Origin: Echinostoma caproni
Taxonomy: Eukaryota > Platyhelminthes > Trematoda > Plagiorchiida > Echinostomatidae
Assembly: GCA_900618425.1 (NCBI GenBank)
Contig: UZAN01040047.1
Coordinates: 15,202 to 75,353, forward strand
DNA length: 60,152 nt
Direction: 5' to 3'
Program-made: the position numbers and the translations under genes
The notes under the pieces: generated by a model
Database searches by the model: none
What the model was told of the DNA's origin: nothing
Seen by the model: only the letters and a program-made list of their open reading frames with translations
Shown here: piece by piece, positions 37,736 to 48,494 of the stretch
Position numbering within the stretch: the stretch's first letter is position 1
Layout of the letters: each line of letters opens with the position of its first letter

Positions 37736-40254
37736 GAGCTACAATCATTCCACATCATTTGCAGTATGAGCAATGGCACGGGACACTGGATGGAAATGTA
37801 CTTTCTCTCAAAATGACTTCATTTAAACGAACTGAGATTTAACCAGTTACTCCAAGACATTTCTTATTGAAGTGATAAAACACGATGAAAAAGTCCCAAA
37901 TTTGGAAGTTTGGTAAGGAACCCATCATCTAAAACTTGTTTGGACGCTTTGGATAGATGGAGATACACCAGATGAGACTTGCCAAAGTGATTCGAGATGA
38001 AAGATCGAATTTGTGATTTGCATTCCAAAAGATTGATTACAAGGTTAGCCCAAACGATCAATGTTCAAGCGAATTATTGCCTATCAAGTCCTGAATAACA
38101 CACGCACAATTGAGGCAAGATTCCCCTCAGAAAGCAAGTGTTGAAATAAGTTAGTAGTAGTAGTTGTTGTTGTCACGGATGCAAGCTGAATGGAAAGCTG
38201 AGCTTTGACGTAAAGATGTTTCATTCTTCTTCGGTAATATCTGCAATGCGACAGCATCAACCTCCATCTGGATTGAACTGGGGATCTCGCGACCGAAATG
38301 CAGGCGTATCTTTTGTGGAAACAATGATTATTCGGTTGAAACCTATCAGTTTTGATATATAGTGTGGTGATTAAGCGAGTTAAATTGCTGTCTAAAATGC
38401 ACCAGAAGCCTGCAAGTCCCAGAGTTCAACACAGTCACTGCGTTGAGCTTTGGTGGTAGACAGATTCACTTTAGCTAGGTTCAATATAATATCACACGTA
38501 GTTGAATACTTCATGTTCCGGGGCTAAAATTGCCTGTTCTCATAAAAAGCTGTTTTTCTGAGTATTGGTTTTTTTAAACTGTTAACTGAATCAAGATAAA
38601 AGGTGAAAATAAGAAATCGTGTCTATTTAGGCTTACTGTGAGTGCTAAGGAATTGTCATTTTAGCACTGACATGGGGACTGCGATCCTCCGTCAGTTACA
38701 GTAATCAAAGGAGCAATGCTTAAGGTTGACACATGAGTTTCGTTTTGATGGTCACGCTTGAAAATCAGTATATGAATACGACACAGATAAAGGGCTACCT
38801 CTTCACACCGAACGGTGAGATCTAACTAAACATATCATGTTCTCTCACTGTGCAGTCAAGGAGTTTACAACTCTTGTTGTCCTAGTTTAGGGTGTTATTG
38901 TCACATCAAGATTCAGAGGTCACGTCTCTTATTCCTCAAAATATACGGGAGGCTTACGGTATACTATCCAAATCACATATTATTTCCAAAAGGCAAGACC
39001 ATGAGGTCAAAATAAATGCGTAGAACCTTGCAAGTTACTGACAGTGGAACACACGACCTCATCCGTTTTGAATGTGGGTAGGTGGAGAACAGTTAGAACA
39101 ATGCTTGAGTTTTAGTGAGAAAAAAACACTGATTGAAACTGATCAACTGTATGAATACTATTCCTTCGAATAAGTAATATCTTACCAAGTAGAACTGCTG
39201 TAAAAAGTTGCCGTATACATAAGTTCCTTTATTCTTGTATTCCCCAAAACCCTCAATCAAGAACAGTTATGTGTTTCAGTTTAACCGATGACTCGTGTTC
39301 TAATCATTTTCAGAACGTAGAAACAAGAAAAATATAAAGAAACGTGTACATTTCACGAGAGATAGGTTTGACGTGTTAAGTGGTCAGAATACCACTGTTC
39401 ATTAGTCATGAGTGGGTCCTTGTAATCCCCCCGACCAGCCCCGCACAATACACTGAGCACATTCTATCAATACACACTTGAAACGTTCACTGATTGCAGC
39501 AAAATAAAAAAGCTTCCACGGTTCGATTCATATTGACTTTTTATAAAAGTTAATCATAGATTCACAAAGGAATACCTCGGTACACTTAACCCGACCCATG
39601 CAAATTATAATGAATAACTAAGAAAGTGAGGGCAACGATAAACTTGATATCTATTCGGATCATTCATCAAACTGGCCTCACACCGCCAAATGGAATATCC
39701 CCCCCACCACCAAAAAGGTGTGTCCGAAACAACATCAACAACAACAGTAATAATAATAATAACAATAGTAACGACAACAACAACAGTTTCCTATTCCTGC
39801 TGTCAAATAAGTCGTGTCTGATAGACCGAAAATGGTTCAATCAAAGAATTCGTCAGAATAACTTATATTCATTTGATGACGGAATTTCAGGTTTCCTCAG
39901 AGCAAAACAGCTGAGCAGTGATTTTTGGCTATTCCCTCCCTGCTTTGCTTTTTCCCTACAAGATATAATTTACCATTATATCATATTTGGTCGTTTGATT
40001 GAGTGCAGTAGTTGATGCTACGAGTGCAACAAAGGAAAGATTATTATCATGAGAGTAGTGGAGGACTTGACTCAATCACATGGTAGATTTCGTTGTGGAT
40101 GGAGAAAACGAAGCGTGGAGGGAAACGCTAGTAAGCAATATACCGCTGTTTTCACCCGATTCGGTCTCAACAAATACAAGCCCGCAAAGATAGGTTGCGC
40201 AATATCGTTCATACGCTAAATGATCAACGGTTTAGTCAGCTATCCACTGGTGAT
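37736..40254. other. Intergenic; AAC/AAT microsatellite 39728-39786
   Basis: A run mixing CAA and TAA units explains the Asn-rich frame at 39626-40015. A possible tRNA-like B box lies on the minus strand near 38265-38300. No gene was recognised. Confidence 0.4.
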
Positions 40255-40480
40255 GGAGTAGTTAATATGTTTGCGTCCTGCATGTGAGGTCCCAAGGTTC
40301 GATCCCCAGTTGGGTCGACGGATTCGCGCACTGCTAATGAGACTTAATGAAGTCAAAACAGCTTTACAGTGCTTTCTAGGTTTCCAGTTCACGCTTCATC
40401 TGCTATACATAGGACGACATCTATTACAGAATAATATCACCTGGGGTCAGTCAAATGATTGTCACCTCATACAATTAGGA
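40255..40480 (+). repeat. SINE-D copy 2
   Basis: It contains AAGGTTCGATCCCCAG (B box), GCGCACTGCTAATGAGACTT, TTACAGTGCTTTCTAGG and TTCACGCTTCATCTGCTATA, collinear with 22690-22920. Confidence 0.65.
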
Positions 40481-42228
40481 TAGCAATTGTTGGGTGCAAT
40501 TAGAGAACTAAACGAATAGGCTTACTTGACAGGCTCATTTGAAGGGTCATCTAGACTAGCTTATTCAGTGACTTCCTGAACGAAGTTTCGGTTAACACCC
40601 GCAGTGTCTTTTGTTAACCGGCCTGTGATCACCTGTTCAAACAGCTGATGAAATGCGTGAATTAAAATGGATATCACTTGGTGGAAACTAAAAATCTTTA
40701 TGCTGAATGCAGTTGTGATCAATCTCAGTCAGGTTTTTAGAGGGAGGGGGAAGGTCTTAAGGAATATAACTTATAATTTGGAGGGATACATGGGTTCGGT
40801 GATTATAGTCACCTTGTGTCATCTTTCCTTAGATATGAGCCAAACAGAACAGAATCAAATGGATAATAAATTTTGTCCCATGGAATAGGAACAGCGCCAA
40901 TAATAAAGCCATAAAGCGAAGTTAAAAAATACTCCCCACGCAATCGGTGATCAATTGATACTTTGCTAAACAATATTTGGAAGAGCAGAGTTCAACTTTA
41001 TCAAATCTCTAGGGCATACGTTGGATGTTAAGTTCAAATCCATAAAATGAGCATGAACTACTGATCGTACCGCGGGTGGAGAGGTTGGATGCCGTAAAGA
41101 TGTGATCAGCGGAAAAAGGGAAAAAGTATTACCCAAGGTCCATGCCAGTGAATGAGAAACTGAAAATGCCTAGTGAGGTTTTGTCTACAGTATCACCACT
41201 AGCTTGCATTGCGAATGATGTGCTGATAGTTTGTTTTTACATGCTTTTCACTAGAAACATCGTAACTCATAAAACACTGTTCTGTATCTAAGCTAGCCTT
41301 TTGCTTGCCGAACCGGTAATAAACAAATAAACAAAGTCAGATTAGAAACAGTGAATTTAGTCTCTATTTGGAGTCCATGAAAAAGTCTCACAACTAATAG
41401 GACATGATTTCTACTAAAAGAAATGGCAGAAAACACGATTTGATGCCATCGACTGGTCAAAGTGTTGTTCATTGCACCGTGATATGGTAATACGATCCTC
41501 ATTCACATGGGTTATTTCTGTTGAAAGGTCAACCAGTCAGTCAGTCTGCCAGTCACTTAAGCAATGGGGCAGCCTCCTCGTCCATGTGGTTGCTTTTTCA
41601 ATCGGCTGTCATTTTTATAAAAATAGTTGTGCAACGAATAATGAAAAGGGTAATATACTTGATCAAACAGATCAAACTTGATGAATTTCTTATAAAAATG
41701 AAAAAGGAAACAGGTAATCACAACCCGGTTTGAAGTAACTGTGCGATAAATTTATACTTTGGGATCCCTGGGAAATCGAGGGAATGAGATTTACATTAGG
41801 AATTCGCAAGCCACATTTATTGCGTGCGTATAACTATGTTAGTCTTACATGCTTGAACTCAAAAGAAGGAATCTTCAGATATGTAGTCAAATTTTAAGTT
41901 TCACTTCCGTTATTGGTTACAGATTTTGGACAGACATAGGTCAAAATCCATGTACTACACGAATCCTTATAAGAGCTACCTTCTAGCAGTATTCAAACGC
42001 CAAGATTACTAACGTCCGAAATTGATTATGGTAGTCAAACGGAGGAGTAGCTCGATAAACTCTCTGTCAGATGACAAATTCAGTTGTCCTCTTTTCGTGT
42101 TAACCTTTTCTTCCAACTCAATCCTGATTGATTTCTTCTGACTCTCCCTCCTAATTTGGCAGTTGTATATGACTGACTATAACGCTGACCTTAACTCCTC
42201 CACGGATTGCCCTCTCTCTCTCTTTCAG
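40481..42228. other. Region upstream of the beta-subunit-like exons; no exon assigned
   Basis: The first membrane helix of the beta-subunit-like gene should be encoded upstream of 42229 on the plus strand, but no hydrophobic ORF here is convincing. A CT-rich tract at 42208-42226 is the polypyrimidine tract of the following exon. Confidence 0.4.
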
Positions 42229-42416
42229 TATCTATATACATGGCCTGTCCGATTGACCGCGGTAAATTTGACTGTTCTCCATCCTGTACGTTTGTTGCTT
42301 AGCGATGCTCGCAATCTCTCTTTTAGGTAGTACTGATTGACGCCCGTACCACAAACACCAACTATTACATACAAAGTGAAAATCACACTCAATCTCCCTG
42401 TTACCTGTTCCCCGCA
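42229..42416 (+). CDS. BK-channel beta-subunit-like protein, extracellular-loop exon(s)
   Basis: KCNMB-type beta subunits tune the calcium- and voltage-gated BK potassium channel at the plasma membrane. They have two membrane helices and a large cysteine-rich outer loop. After a strong acceptor (CTCTCTCTTTCAG, ending 42228) the frame reads YMACPIDRGKFDCSPSC, like the C-x-G-x-F-x-C-x-x-x-C part of that loop. Two in-frame TAG codons follow, and then the same frame resumes as VVLIDARTTNTNYYIQSEN and SPCYLFPA. Removing a GT-AG stretch of 33 bases (42294-42326) restores one frame; a 45-base intron (42286-42330) is an alternative. The donor GCA|GTATAT at 42417 is in phase 0 with the next exon at 43721. 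The first helix was not found. Confidence 0.6.
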
Positions 42417-43029
42417 GTATATCACGAAATATTTTGGCAGCCAATTAAATGCAATAGTTACCGGTGGGAAGGGCGATTAGATCCACTCATTTAATTTCTA
42501 TCTTTGTCAGATATAGTTTTCCTAAACTGCAAATGTGCTCCTCAATGTTGCTGATTGTGAACTGTTATGCTGAAACAATGAATTACTCCAGGTTGTCGTC
42601 CGGGATTATGAAATCGATTCTGTTTTTAAGATGCATTTTTTGTTGTGTTTTTGTTCTCTTTGTCTTCACCATCCGACTATTGGTGTCGATTTGATTGCGT
42701 CGCTGGAGATCATAACTACCGAGGGATTTTAAAATCACAGGAGCGTCCGCAGTGAAAGAAAATGAATATGACCCGGGGGTTGAGTTTAAGAACGTATACT
42801 CAAGTTCCGCAATTAATGTGGTCATACTCGCTCCCCGAAGCATTGCTAAATCACATCGGACATGGTTATAGTGCATTTTGCTGTAATCTAACCGTCCGCA
42901 GGGATCCCCAGTGGCCCTATCTTCTCACATCTCCCGCAGAAGAAATTCATTCGTATCGACGTTTTTCCAAGGAGACAACCCAAATGAGGACGCAATAATC
43001 TTGGTTTCCGAATGCTTTACTTTTGGTTA

Positions 43030-43430
43030 GACTTTACACCAGTGTCTCGTGCCTGTGAATAAAAGAATGGACTAATCCAAACATTCATCGTCTTAGTTGA
43101 TTGGGCTATTTGCACAAGGTGACAACCGTCGACTGTGTAACTCAGGAGTGAGGATTTGAAGAACCAACCAAGGAGTTCGCGATTCGTGTTCTGATACGGA
43201 CGCGGAAAAAGTAAACACTGCTAACGAGTACCAAACAGGACGAAACAGCTGTCCAGTGCTCTTTGTTGGTTATCATAAACATTTCCACCGCATTTAAATT
43301 CATCCAACTAGTGGGAAGGTAATGATCTTCCAAGGAGTGAAACGCACACACCAGGTCATCAACAGTGTCTGTTGCCTGTGAATAACCGAATGGGTTAATC
43401 TCGGCATTTACCGTCTAGGTATTAAACACC
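43030..43430 (+). repeat. SINE-A copy 5, preceded by an extra tail
   Basis: The forward copy at about 43100-43400 has TGTGTAACTCAGGAGTGAGG (A box), CAGTGCTCTTTGTTGGTTAT and the GGAGTGAAACGCACAC tail. About 60 bases before it (43035-43095) repeat the final tail (GCCTGTGAATAA, GAATGG, TAATC, CGTCTTAG), so a second truncated copy lies head-to-tail in front. The pair sits in the intron of the beta-subunit-like gene. Confidence 0.65.
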
Positions 43431-43720
43431 GTTTCTTTTCACTTTACCGGTGGATTATTTTGAGCTTCAGCTGGATGAAGCACTGGTTAACTGTATATTT
43501 AGATGAACTTTGGTGCCATTATCTATGTTGTTTATAAGAGATTGCGATGTTTTAGTTGAAACGATGTTATCTGAATCTGGACAGAAAAACCTGTCACCCT
43601 CATGAAGCATACCGTGAGAATCAATTATTTGATCAGTTTCTGTGTTAGAACGAAAATCAAATGATAACCCTCACATTCATTGTGTAATATTTCATCCTTT
43701 TTGGCATTTTGTGATTTCAG

Positions 43721-43996
43721 TGTGCGACCAGCTCTTGTCATCGACAGAACGCGGCAAACCAGGCTTGGGTTCAGCGCTTCACTCATCTGATCCGTAGACA
43801 CGGTCGGTTCACTTGTTATACTCATGAGGATCACGAAGACGAGGCCTTGTTGTACAAATTCTATGGACCAAGCACCCTGTTCAACACCATCTTTTGGCCG
43901 TTGAGTTTACTCTTTCTTTCTGGATTTTGTCTTTTAATTGTCTGGTTGTATGATCGATGTCGAGTGTGGGGTGATGATAACGGTGTGATTGCATAA
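43721..43996 (+). CDS. BK-channel beta-subunit-like protein, terminal exon (second membrane helix)
   Basis: This last coding exon follows the acceptor TTTTGTGATTTCAG and stays open for 91 codons to TAA. It starts CATSSCHRQNAANQAWVQRF, matching the Cys-rich and Trp-containing end of the KCNMB outer loop. FTCYTHEDHEDEALLY then matches the conserved Phe-Thr-Cys-Tyr and acidic-Leu-Leu element, and LFNTIFWPLSLLFLSG matches the start of the second helix, where BK beta subunits have a Trp-Pro. A hydrophobic run of about 25 residues and a short charged cytoplasmic tail (YDRCRVWGDDNGVIA) end the protein. The TipE family of insects has a similar shape and is the main alternative. Confidence 0.7.
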   Translation, partial: CATSSCHRQNAANQAWVQRFTHLIRRHGRFTCYTHEDHEDEALLYKFYGPSTLFNTIFWPLSLLFLSGFCLLIVWLYDRCRVWGDDNGVIA

Positions 43997-45399
43997 CACA
44001 CTCAAAACTTTAATATAGAGAATCGTTGTTTGTGAGCGTTCATTTCACTCAGATTGTCTGAAATTCTGTCTGTCTGTCTGTTTGTCTGTCTGTCCATCTA
44101 TCCTACACAAACTTTGTTTGCTCAACTGTCCAGTCTTCACCTCAGGGAAATTAACCCCTTTCAGTTTGGACAGAAAATTGAATTATTACTCAATACTTCG
44201 ACATGCGAGTATTCACAAACACTTCCTCCCTAATCGTATCTTTCCCATATGCCAATTTACATTCCCGCTCACCTGATTAGAATCTGCGAACAGTTTTCAA
44301 CCAGAAACATTCAAGCTAAAATAAAAGGCATCAAATAAATATTCATATTGAACTATACACACAAAAATGATTGTTAATCTGGTTGGCATTCGTGTTACAT
44401 TCGGTGAATAAGCTGCGCTTGCAACAGCGAGACAGTAGCACTTGGTCAAATCTACTTGGGGAATTCCAAAAAACTGGCATTCTCGTACTGTTTTACCGAA
44501 TATGGTTATTAATGAGGTATTGAATTCCTCCAATAAACAAAAATTAATAAATATGCAAAACTGTAAATTTGGGAGCAAATCGGTGCTCAATAACTTAATT
44601 TAATCCAAAAAGCGAATGAGATTGATTTAAGCAGGAGAACATTTTGTGAGTTCGATTAACGGTTAACTCTGTCGGTTGAGTGATTGCGTCCTGTTCGCTT
44701 TTCAACAAAAGATTTATTACTTTGTCTATTAATCAAGTCAGTTTTTCCAGCTACTTTGTTCATCGGGGCACAAACAGAGTTTGAAAATGATTGGAAGACT
44801 CGTTTTCATTTGTTGGGAAAAAACTATTCCCAGAGAACAACTACGACCTATGATCTATTTAGAGACGTATTATTTTTATGCGCTTGTGATTGATTCTCAA
44901 ATTCTGTAAGATGGTTTCACAATTCATTTCGTCCACTTTATTCATGAGGTCATCAAAGTAGGATCCAATCTCATCTTATTTTCGGATGATACATCTTAAA
45001 TCATGTCACTGTGAGCTTTAATGATTCGAATGTAAATAGTGAATTAGGTTACCATCTTCAAAATCGCCTGATCAAGGCATTGTTAACTTGGGTGTCAAAT
45101 ACCCATAAACTACTAAAAATGATAGCTAAAAGTACATGCTTTATAAATTCGTAATTATTTCATTAGAGAAAAATTTCAGTTGTGATTGCAGATTATTATC
45201 AATCATTACATCGGGAATTATATAAACTAGCCCAATGAATTTTCTGGGAAGTTGGGCTCCCAAGGAGATGCTAATAAATTGGGTGTATCTTTACTGAACT
45301 CCCCGCCGTCCAAACTGTTATTTCGAGTTTCATGTAACAATAAGTTTAGAAGCTCATGCTTGAATGATATCGTTAGTAGTATGTAATCGATTGACCGCG
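43997..45399. other. 3' flank of the beta-subunit-like gene; TCTG repeat 44066-44094
   Basis: A TCTG microsatellite lies 70 bases after the stop. No further exon was recognised. Short frames at 44297-44893 show no domain. Confidence 0.4.
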
Positions 45400-45850
45400 C
45401 TATATTTGGGTGCTACCTCACCCTGAACGATGTATCCGAGATGTTAATTTCCCATTTGGGATTCCTCTGTACCAAATACCGAAGCTGAGTCCGAGATTAT
45501 GGCACGTTTTCGCCGAGTTCAACACAGAAAACGCTGTTCCTCAAGAGTGCTTTCAATCTCCTTTTCTATTCAACTTTGTAATGAATAAGAATCTGGAAAC
45601 AGTCCTACCCTCGTGCGAGTATCGCGATGTTGATTTTTGTGTACTATGCGACTGCTATTTTAATGCTAAGTGAGGATAAAGATAAGTTACAGGTTTTTCC
45701 GGAGAGCTTTCATGCTATGGTGTCCATGCTTGTCATGCGACTTGCACCTTAAAGGTGTAAAATGTTTCTACAGGACTGGGTTTGCCCAGCCTTCAATCTC
45801 ACACTAAATGAAGAAGTAATACAGTGGATATAGTTTATGATGAAAACCGA
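45400..45850 (+). pseudogene. RTE-like LINE reverse transcriptase fragment (plus strand)
   Basis: The frame reads CFQSPFLFNFVMNKNLETVL (RT motif B and what follows), then SCEYRDVDF. In a shifted frame comes YATAILMLSEDKDKLQ, the place of motif C where the family has YADD, so both catalytic aspartates are lost. RLAP-KCKM and the LQDW-like words follow, as in the minus-strand relative at 15290-15725. Frameshifts and the lost catalytic pair show a dead copy. Its right end runs into the Penelope-like element. Confidence 0.75.
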
Positions 45851-46050
45851 ATCCTCATTAAAGGATTTACCATTATTGTCAGAAATGCAACAAACATGGA
45901 ATACGTAGCGGAACTGGAACAGACTCTCAAATCGTCCACGATACTTGAAGATGCGAAACCTTCCAAGAAACAATCGTCCCAGTTCTGATACGAAAAATAA
46001 AACCCAGCATACTATCACACCGCGAAGACAAAGCACTCAAAACACTGAAG

Positions 46051-47162
46051 ATGGACGAATATATTGTCATCCTCCCAGCGGATAAAGGACGAATTACTGT
46101 GGTTATGGACAAAATTGACTACATTCAAAAGGCTAAGGAACTACTCCAAGACACAAACACCCACCGCAGAATCCACACGGACCCCACCGCAAAACTGGAG
46201 AACCAAATCAACACAGCACTGAAACAACTGGAAGAACTGCATCAAATAACCAAAGAGGAGTAAGAAGAATGAGAGCCAAAAACTCGGTTATCTCACAATT
46301 CTACGGACTGCCGAGGGTGCACAAGGAAGGAATTCCTGTGAGGCCGATCGTCTCCCTTCCAGGAACAGCCACATACAATTTAGCAAAGGAATTATGGAAA
46401 CGACTGGACACTAGTATAGCGTCACGAACTCAAAGCAGTTCCTGGACAAGCTCAAAACTGTCGAAATCGAAGGAGACGAAATAATGGTCTCTTTCAATGT
46501 CACCGTTTTGTTCACTTCGATTGACTTGGACTTAGCAAGGTCCACGTTAAGGGAGTTGATAACTGAACACCAACCAAAGAAACCAGGTGCAATTTGCGAA
46601 CTCATGGAACTATACATGCAGACGTAATTCGAATCAGAGTGAAAACTACGAAAAGCTGAAAGGAACACCAATGGAATCAACAATTTCTAGATTCATAGCC
46701 GAAGCCGTGATGCAGAAGCTGGAGAAGGAGGTACTACCAAGAATAATGCCAAAACCTTGGCTCCGATACGTTGATGAGACATTCGTCATCTTGAAGAAGT
46801 CGGAACGAGGAAGAACATGCAACATCATCAATAACTCATTCAGTGGCATCAAGTTCACAATGGAGACCGAGAACGATAAACAACTGGGACGTTTGGACAT
46901 CTTGATCATCAGAACGCCATCAGGAAAAATGGAGACAACGGTCTACCGCAAAGCAACGCATACTAATCAAATCCTAAACTTCAAAGTAAACATCCACATA
47001 GTCACAAAAGATGTTGTGTTAGAACCTTGTCCGGAAGAATCCAAACACACTGCGGCACAGATATACTCTAAAAGAAAGAAGAAAGATACATCCTCAGAGT
47101 ATCGGCTAGCAAGGCTACACCCGCAGCTTCATCAAAAGAACTCTGACTCAAATAAAAAATAG
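46051..47162 (+). pseudogene. PLE reverse transcriptase, broken into several frames
   Basis: The visible order is ILPADKGRITVVMDK (46069-46115), YGLPRVHKEGIPVRPIVS (about 46303-46350), SFNVTVLFTSID (about 46488-46525), KGTPMESTISRFIAEAVM (about 46657-46710), and LRYVDETFVILKKS (about 46762-46800). In working relatives motif A carries an Asp (FDV) and motif C a double Asp (YVDD). Here they are FNV and YVDE, so both catalytic motifs are damaged. Frames change between the parts, with a stop before 46265 and another near 46483. The last part stays open for 191 codons (46587-47162). Confidence 0.85.
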
Positions 47163-47328
47163 AAACAACCGACGGAGAATCGGGAATAAGAACGACCCTG
47201 CCATACATCAAGGACGTTTCGGAAATGACAGTAAGCTCAGATCATATGGACTCCAAGTCGCTACCGTCTGTCTAACGAGACTTCTGTGAAAACCAAAGGA
47301 GAGAACAATGGAGAAGTAAAAGAGCAGT

Positions 47329-47589
47329 GCTATCTACAAAATAAACTGCAAGAACTGCTCAAAACACTACATCGGAAAAACTGTAAGAAAACTGTCAACA
47401 ATAATCCGTGATCACCAATTGGCAGTCAGGAGACATGACCCACTATCGTTGATTTGTCTACACGAAGATCAAGAAGGACATCAGTTTGACTTCGCTTCAG
47501 TGAAAATTATCGACCAAGCCCGGTTAAAGCACGCTAGAGAATTTCTCGAAGCTTGGCACTCTTCAAACAACTCAGACACATCGAGCTGA
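47329..47589 (+). pseudogene. GIY-YIG endonuclease domain of the PLE
   Basis: GIY-YIG nucleases cut one DNA strand and probably make the insertion site for the element. The frame SAIYKINCKNCSKHYIGKT has the two halves of the motif (IYKI and YIG) separated by two cysteines, as is usual in PLEs. IIRDHQLAVRRHDPL and a conserved Glu-containing end (AREFLEAWHS) follow, then TGA. This domain is still open for about 86 codons, although the RT before it is broken and in another frame, and there are stops between them. Confidence 0.8.
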
Positions 47590-47797
47590 ATCACGTGTAC
47601 ACGCCAATGCAAGTAAGGGATCAAATGACGCAACAAAAAAGGTCACGCCGTGACCTGAGAACGGATCGAAGGTGCATTCAGGGTGGATAGACAACCTCCA
47701 TCTCTCCCACTCTCACCTTCTCACAGCAGTTCAACGGCGAACCGAGTAGAAAACAATTAGAACAAGGGACAAAAATAGTCGGTGGAGAAGACCATAA

Positions 47798-47834
47798 GCA
47801 CTGATGATGTCACTTCGGCTGGGGAAACGTTTGC
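47798..47834 (+). ncRNA. Hammerhead-like ribozyme motif in the PLE terminal region
   Basis: The order is GCA (47798-47800), CTGATGA (47801-47807), a variable hairpin, GAAA (47824-47827), ACGT palindrome (47827-47830), T as the possible cleavage base (47831), then TGC (47832-47834), which pairs with the first GCA as a three-base stem I. Hammerhead motifs with very short stems are known in Penelope-like elements and are thought to work as dimers through stem III, which the ACGT palindrome would permit. The stem II here is weak (about three pairs), with one extra base after CTGATGA, so activity is uncertain. Confidence 0.5.
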
Positions 47835-48131
47835 AAACAAATTGCCAAGCTTGGCGAACAGGCGAAATGGGATTCAGTTCACCCGAGCTACGAGAACCCA
47901 TTTTCAATACTTTGTCAACAGATAGTTTGCTGTTTGGGCGGTTGTATCTCATCTGAAGGACGTATTATGTTTGACGTTTTGTCTCGCATAACGAAGGTTT
48001 GATTGGCATTTGCCAACTTGAGACATCAAACTGCCTGTGAAGGGTTAAACGTATACTGCATTTGTTCATCCAGTCCTGCTTAGGGTGCATAAACTTAACT
48101 TATACGGGAAAAGGTCAAAAGTAGACTTTAA

Positions 48132-48494
48132 GTGTTCAATCAACGGTGTCTAGATAACGATGAACGCCCGTGGTGGGACAACCGGGCCCGCAATGCTGAG
48201 GTCGGGCACAGAGTTTTAGTTACATGGGCTGCACACCTAGGGCGTTCATCCGATCGCCTTCATGAGAACTTCGCGGCTAAGTTTAGCAGTGGAACAATTC
48301 AGAAACTTACAAGAGTGGCGTTTTCCCAACTTAATGAACTAAATCATTCTGTTGGTGTGGCGAGTACGTTACGATCAATTTACGAAGCTATTCGAATTCA
48401 CCGTATCCATTGTATGCGCCAAAAACAATTGTGCGAACATCGGAACTTTCCTGACCCAACACGCATGAAGCCACTCAAACATTCAAAGCTGTAA
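48132..48494 (+). CDS. Unrecognised open exon, up to 120 codons
   Basis: The frame is open from before 48132 and ends in TAA at 48494. It has no ATG at its start (the first codon is GTG), so it would have to be a terminal exon. The candidate acceptors TTTAAG|TG (48131) and GTCTAG|AT (about 48153) are weak. Composition is coding-like: ERPWWDNRARNAEVGHRVLV, FSQLNELNHSVGVASTLRS and YEAIRIHRIHCMRQKQL. The residues suggest a soluble, mostly helical piece without membrane segments. I do not recognise a family. It could be a host exon or part of an unknown mobile element, since it lies just after the PLE. Confidence 0.4.
   Translation: MFNQRCLDNDERPWWDNRARNAEVGHRVLVTWAAHLGRSSDRLHENFAAKFSSGTIQKLTRVAFSQLNELNHSVGVASTLRSIYEAIRIHRIHCMRQKQLCEHRNFPDPTRMKPLKHSKL

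Larger units (their letters stand above)
45880..47960 (+). mobile_element. Penelope-like element (PLE) with RT, GIY-YIG and 3' terminal region
   Basis: From left to right: an N-terminal segment with IVILPADKGRITVVMDKIDY (about 46050-46130), RT motifs (46270-46950), a GIY-YIG endonuclease frame (47329-47589), and a terminal region with a hammerhead-like motif (47798-47834). This order and wording are those of GIY-YIG-bearing Penelope-like elements, retroelements whose RT is related to telomerase. There are stops at 46261 and 46483 and other frame changes, and two catalytic positions are altered. The 5' limit near 45880 and 3' limit near 47960 are estimates. Confidence 0.85.

Noticed and set aside
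39626..40015. Asn-rich 129-codon frame
   Set aside because: Its Asn run comes from an AAC/AAT microsatellite, and the remaining residues show nothing.
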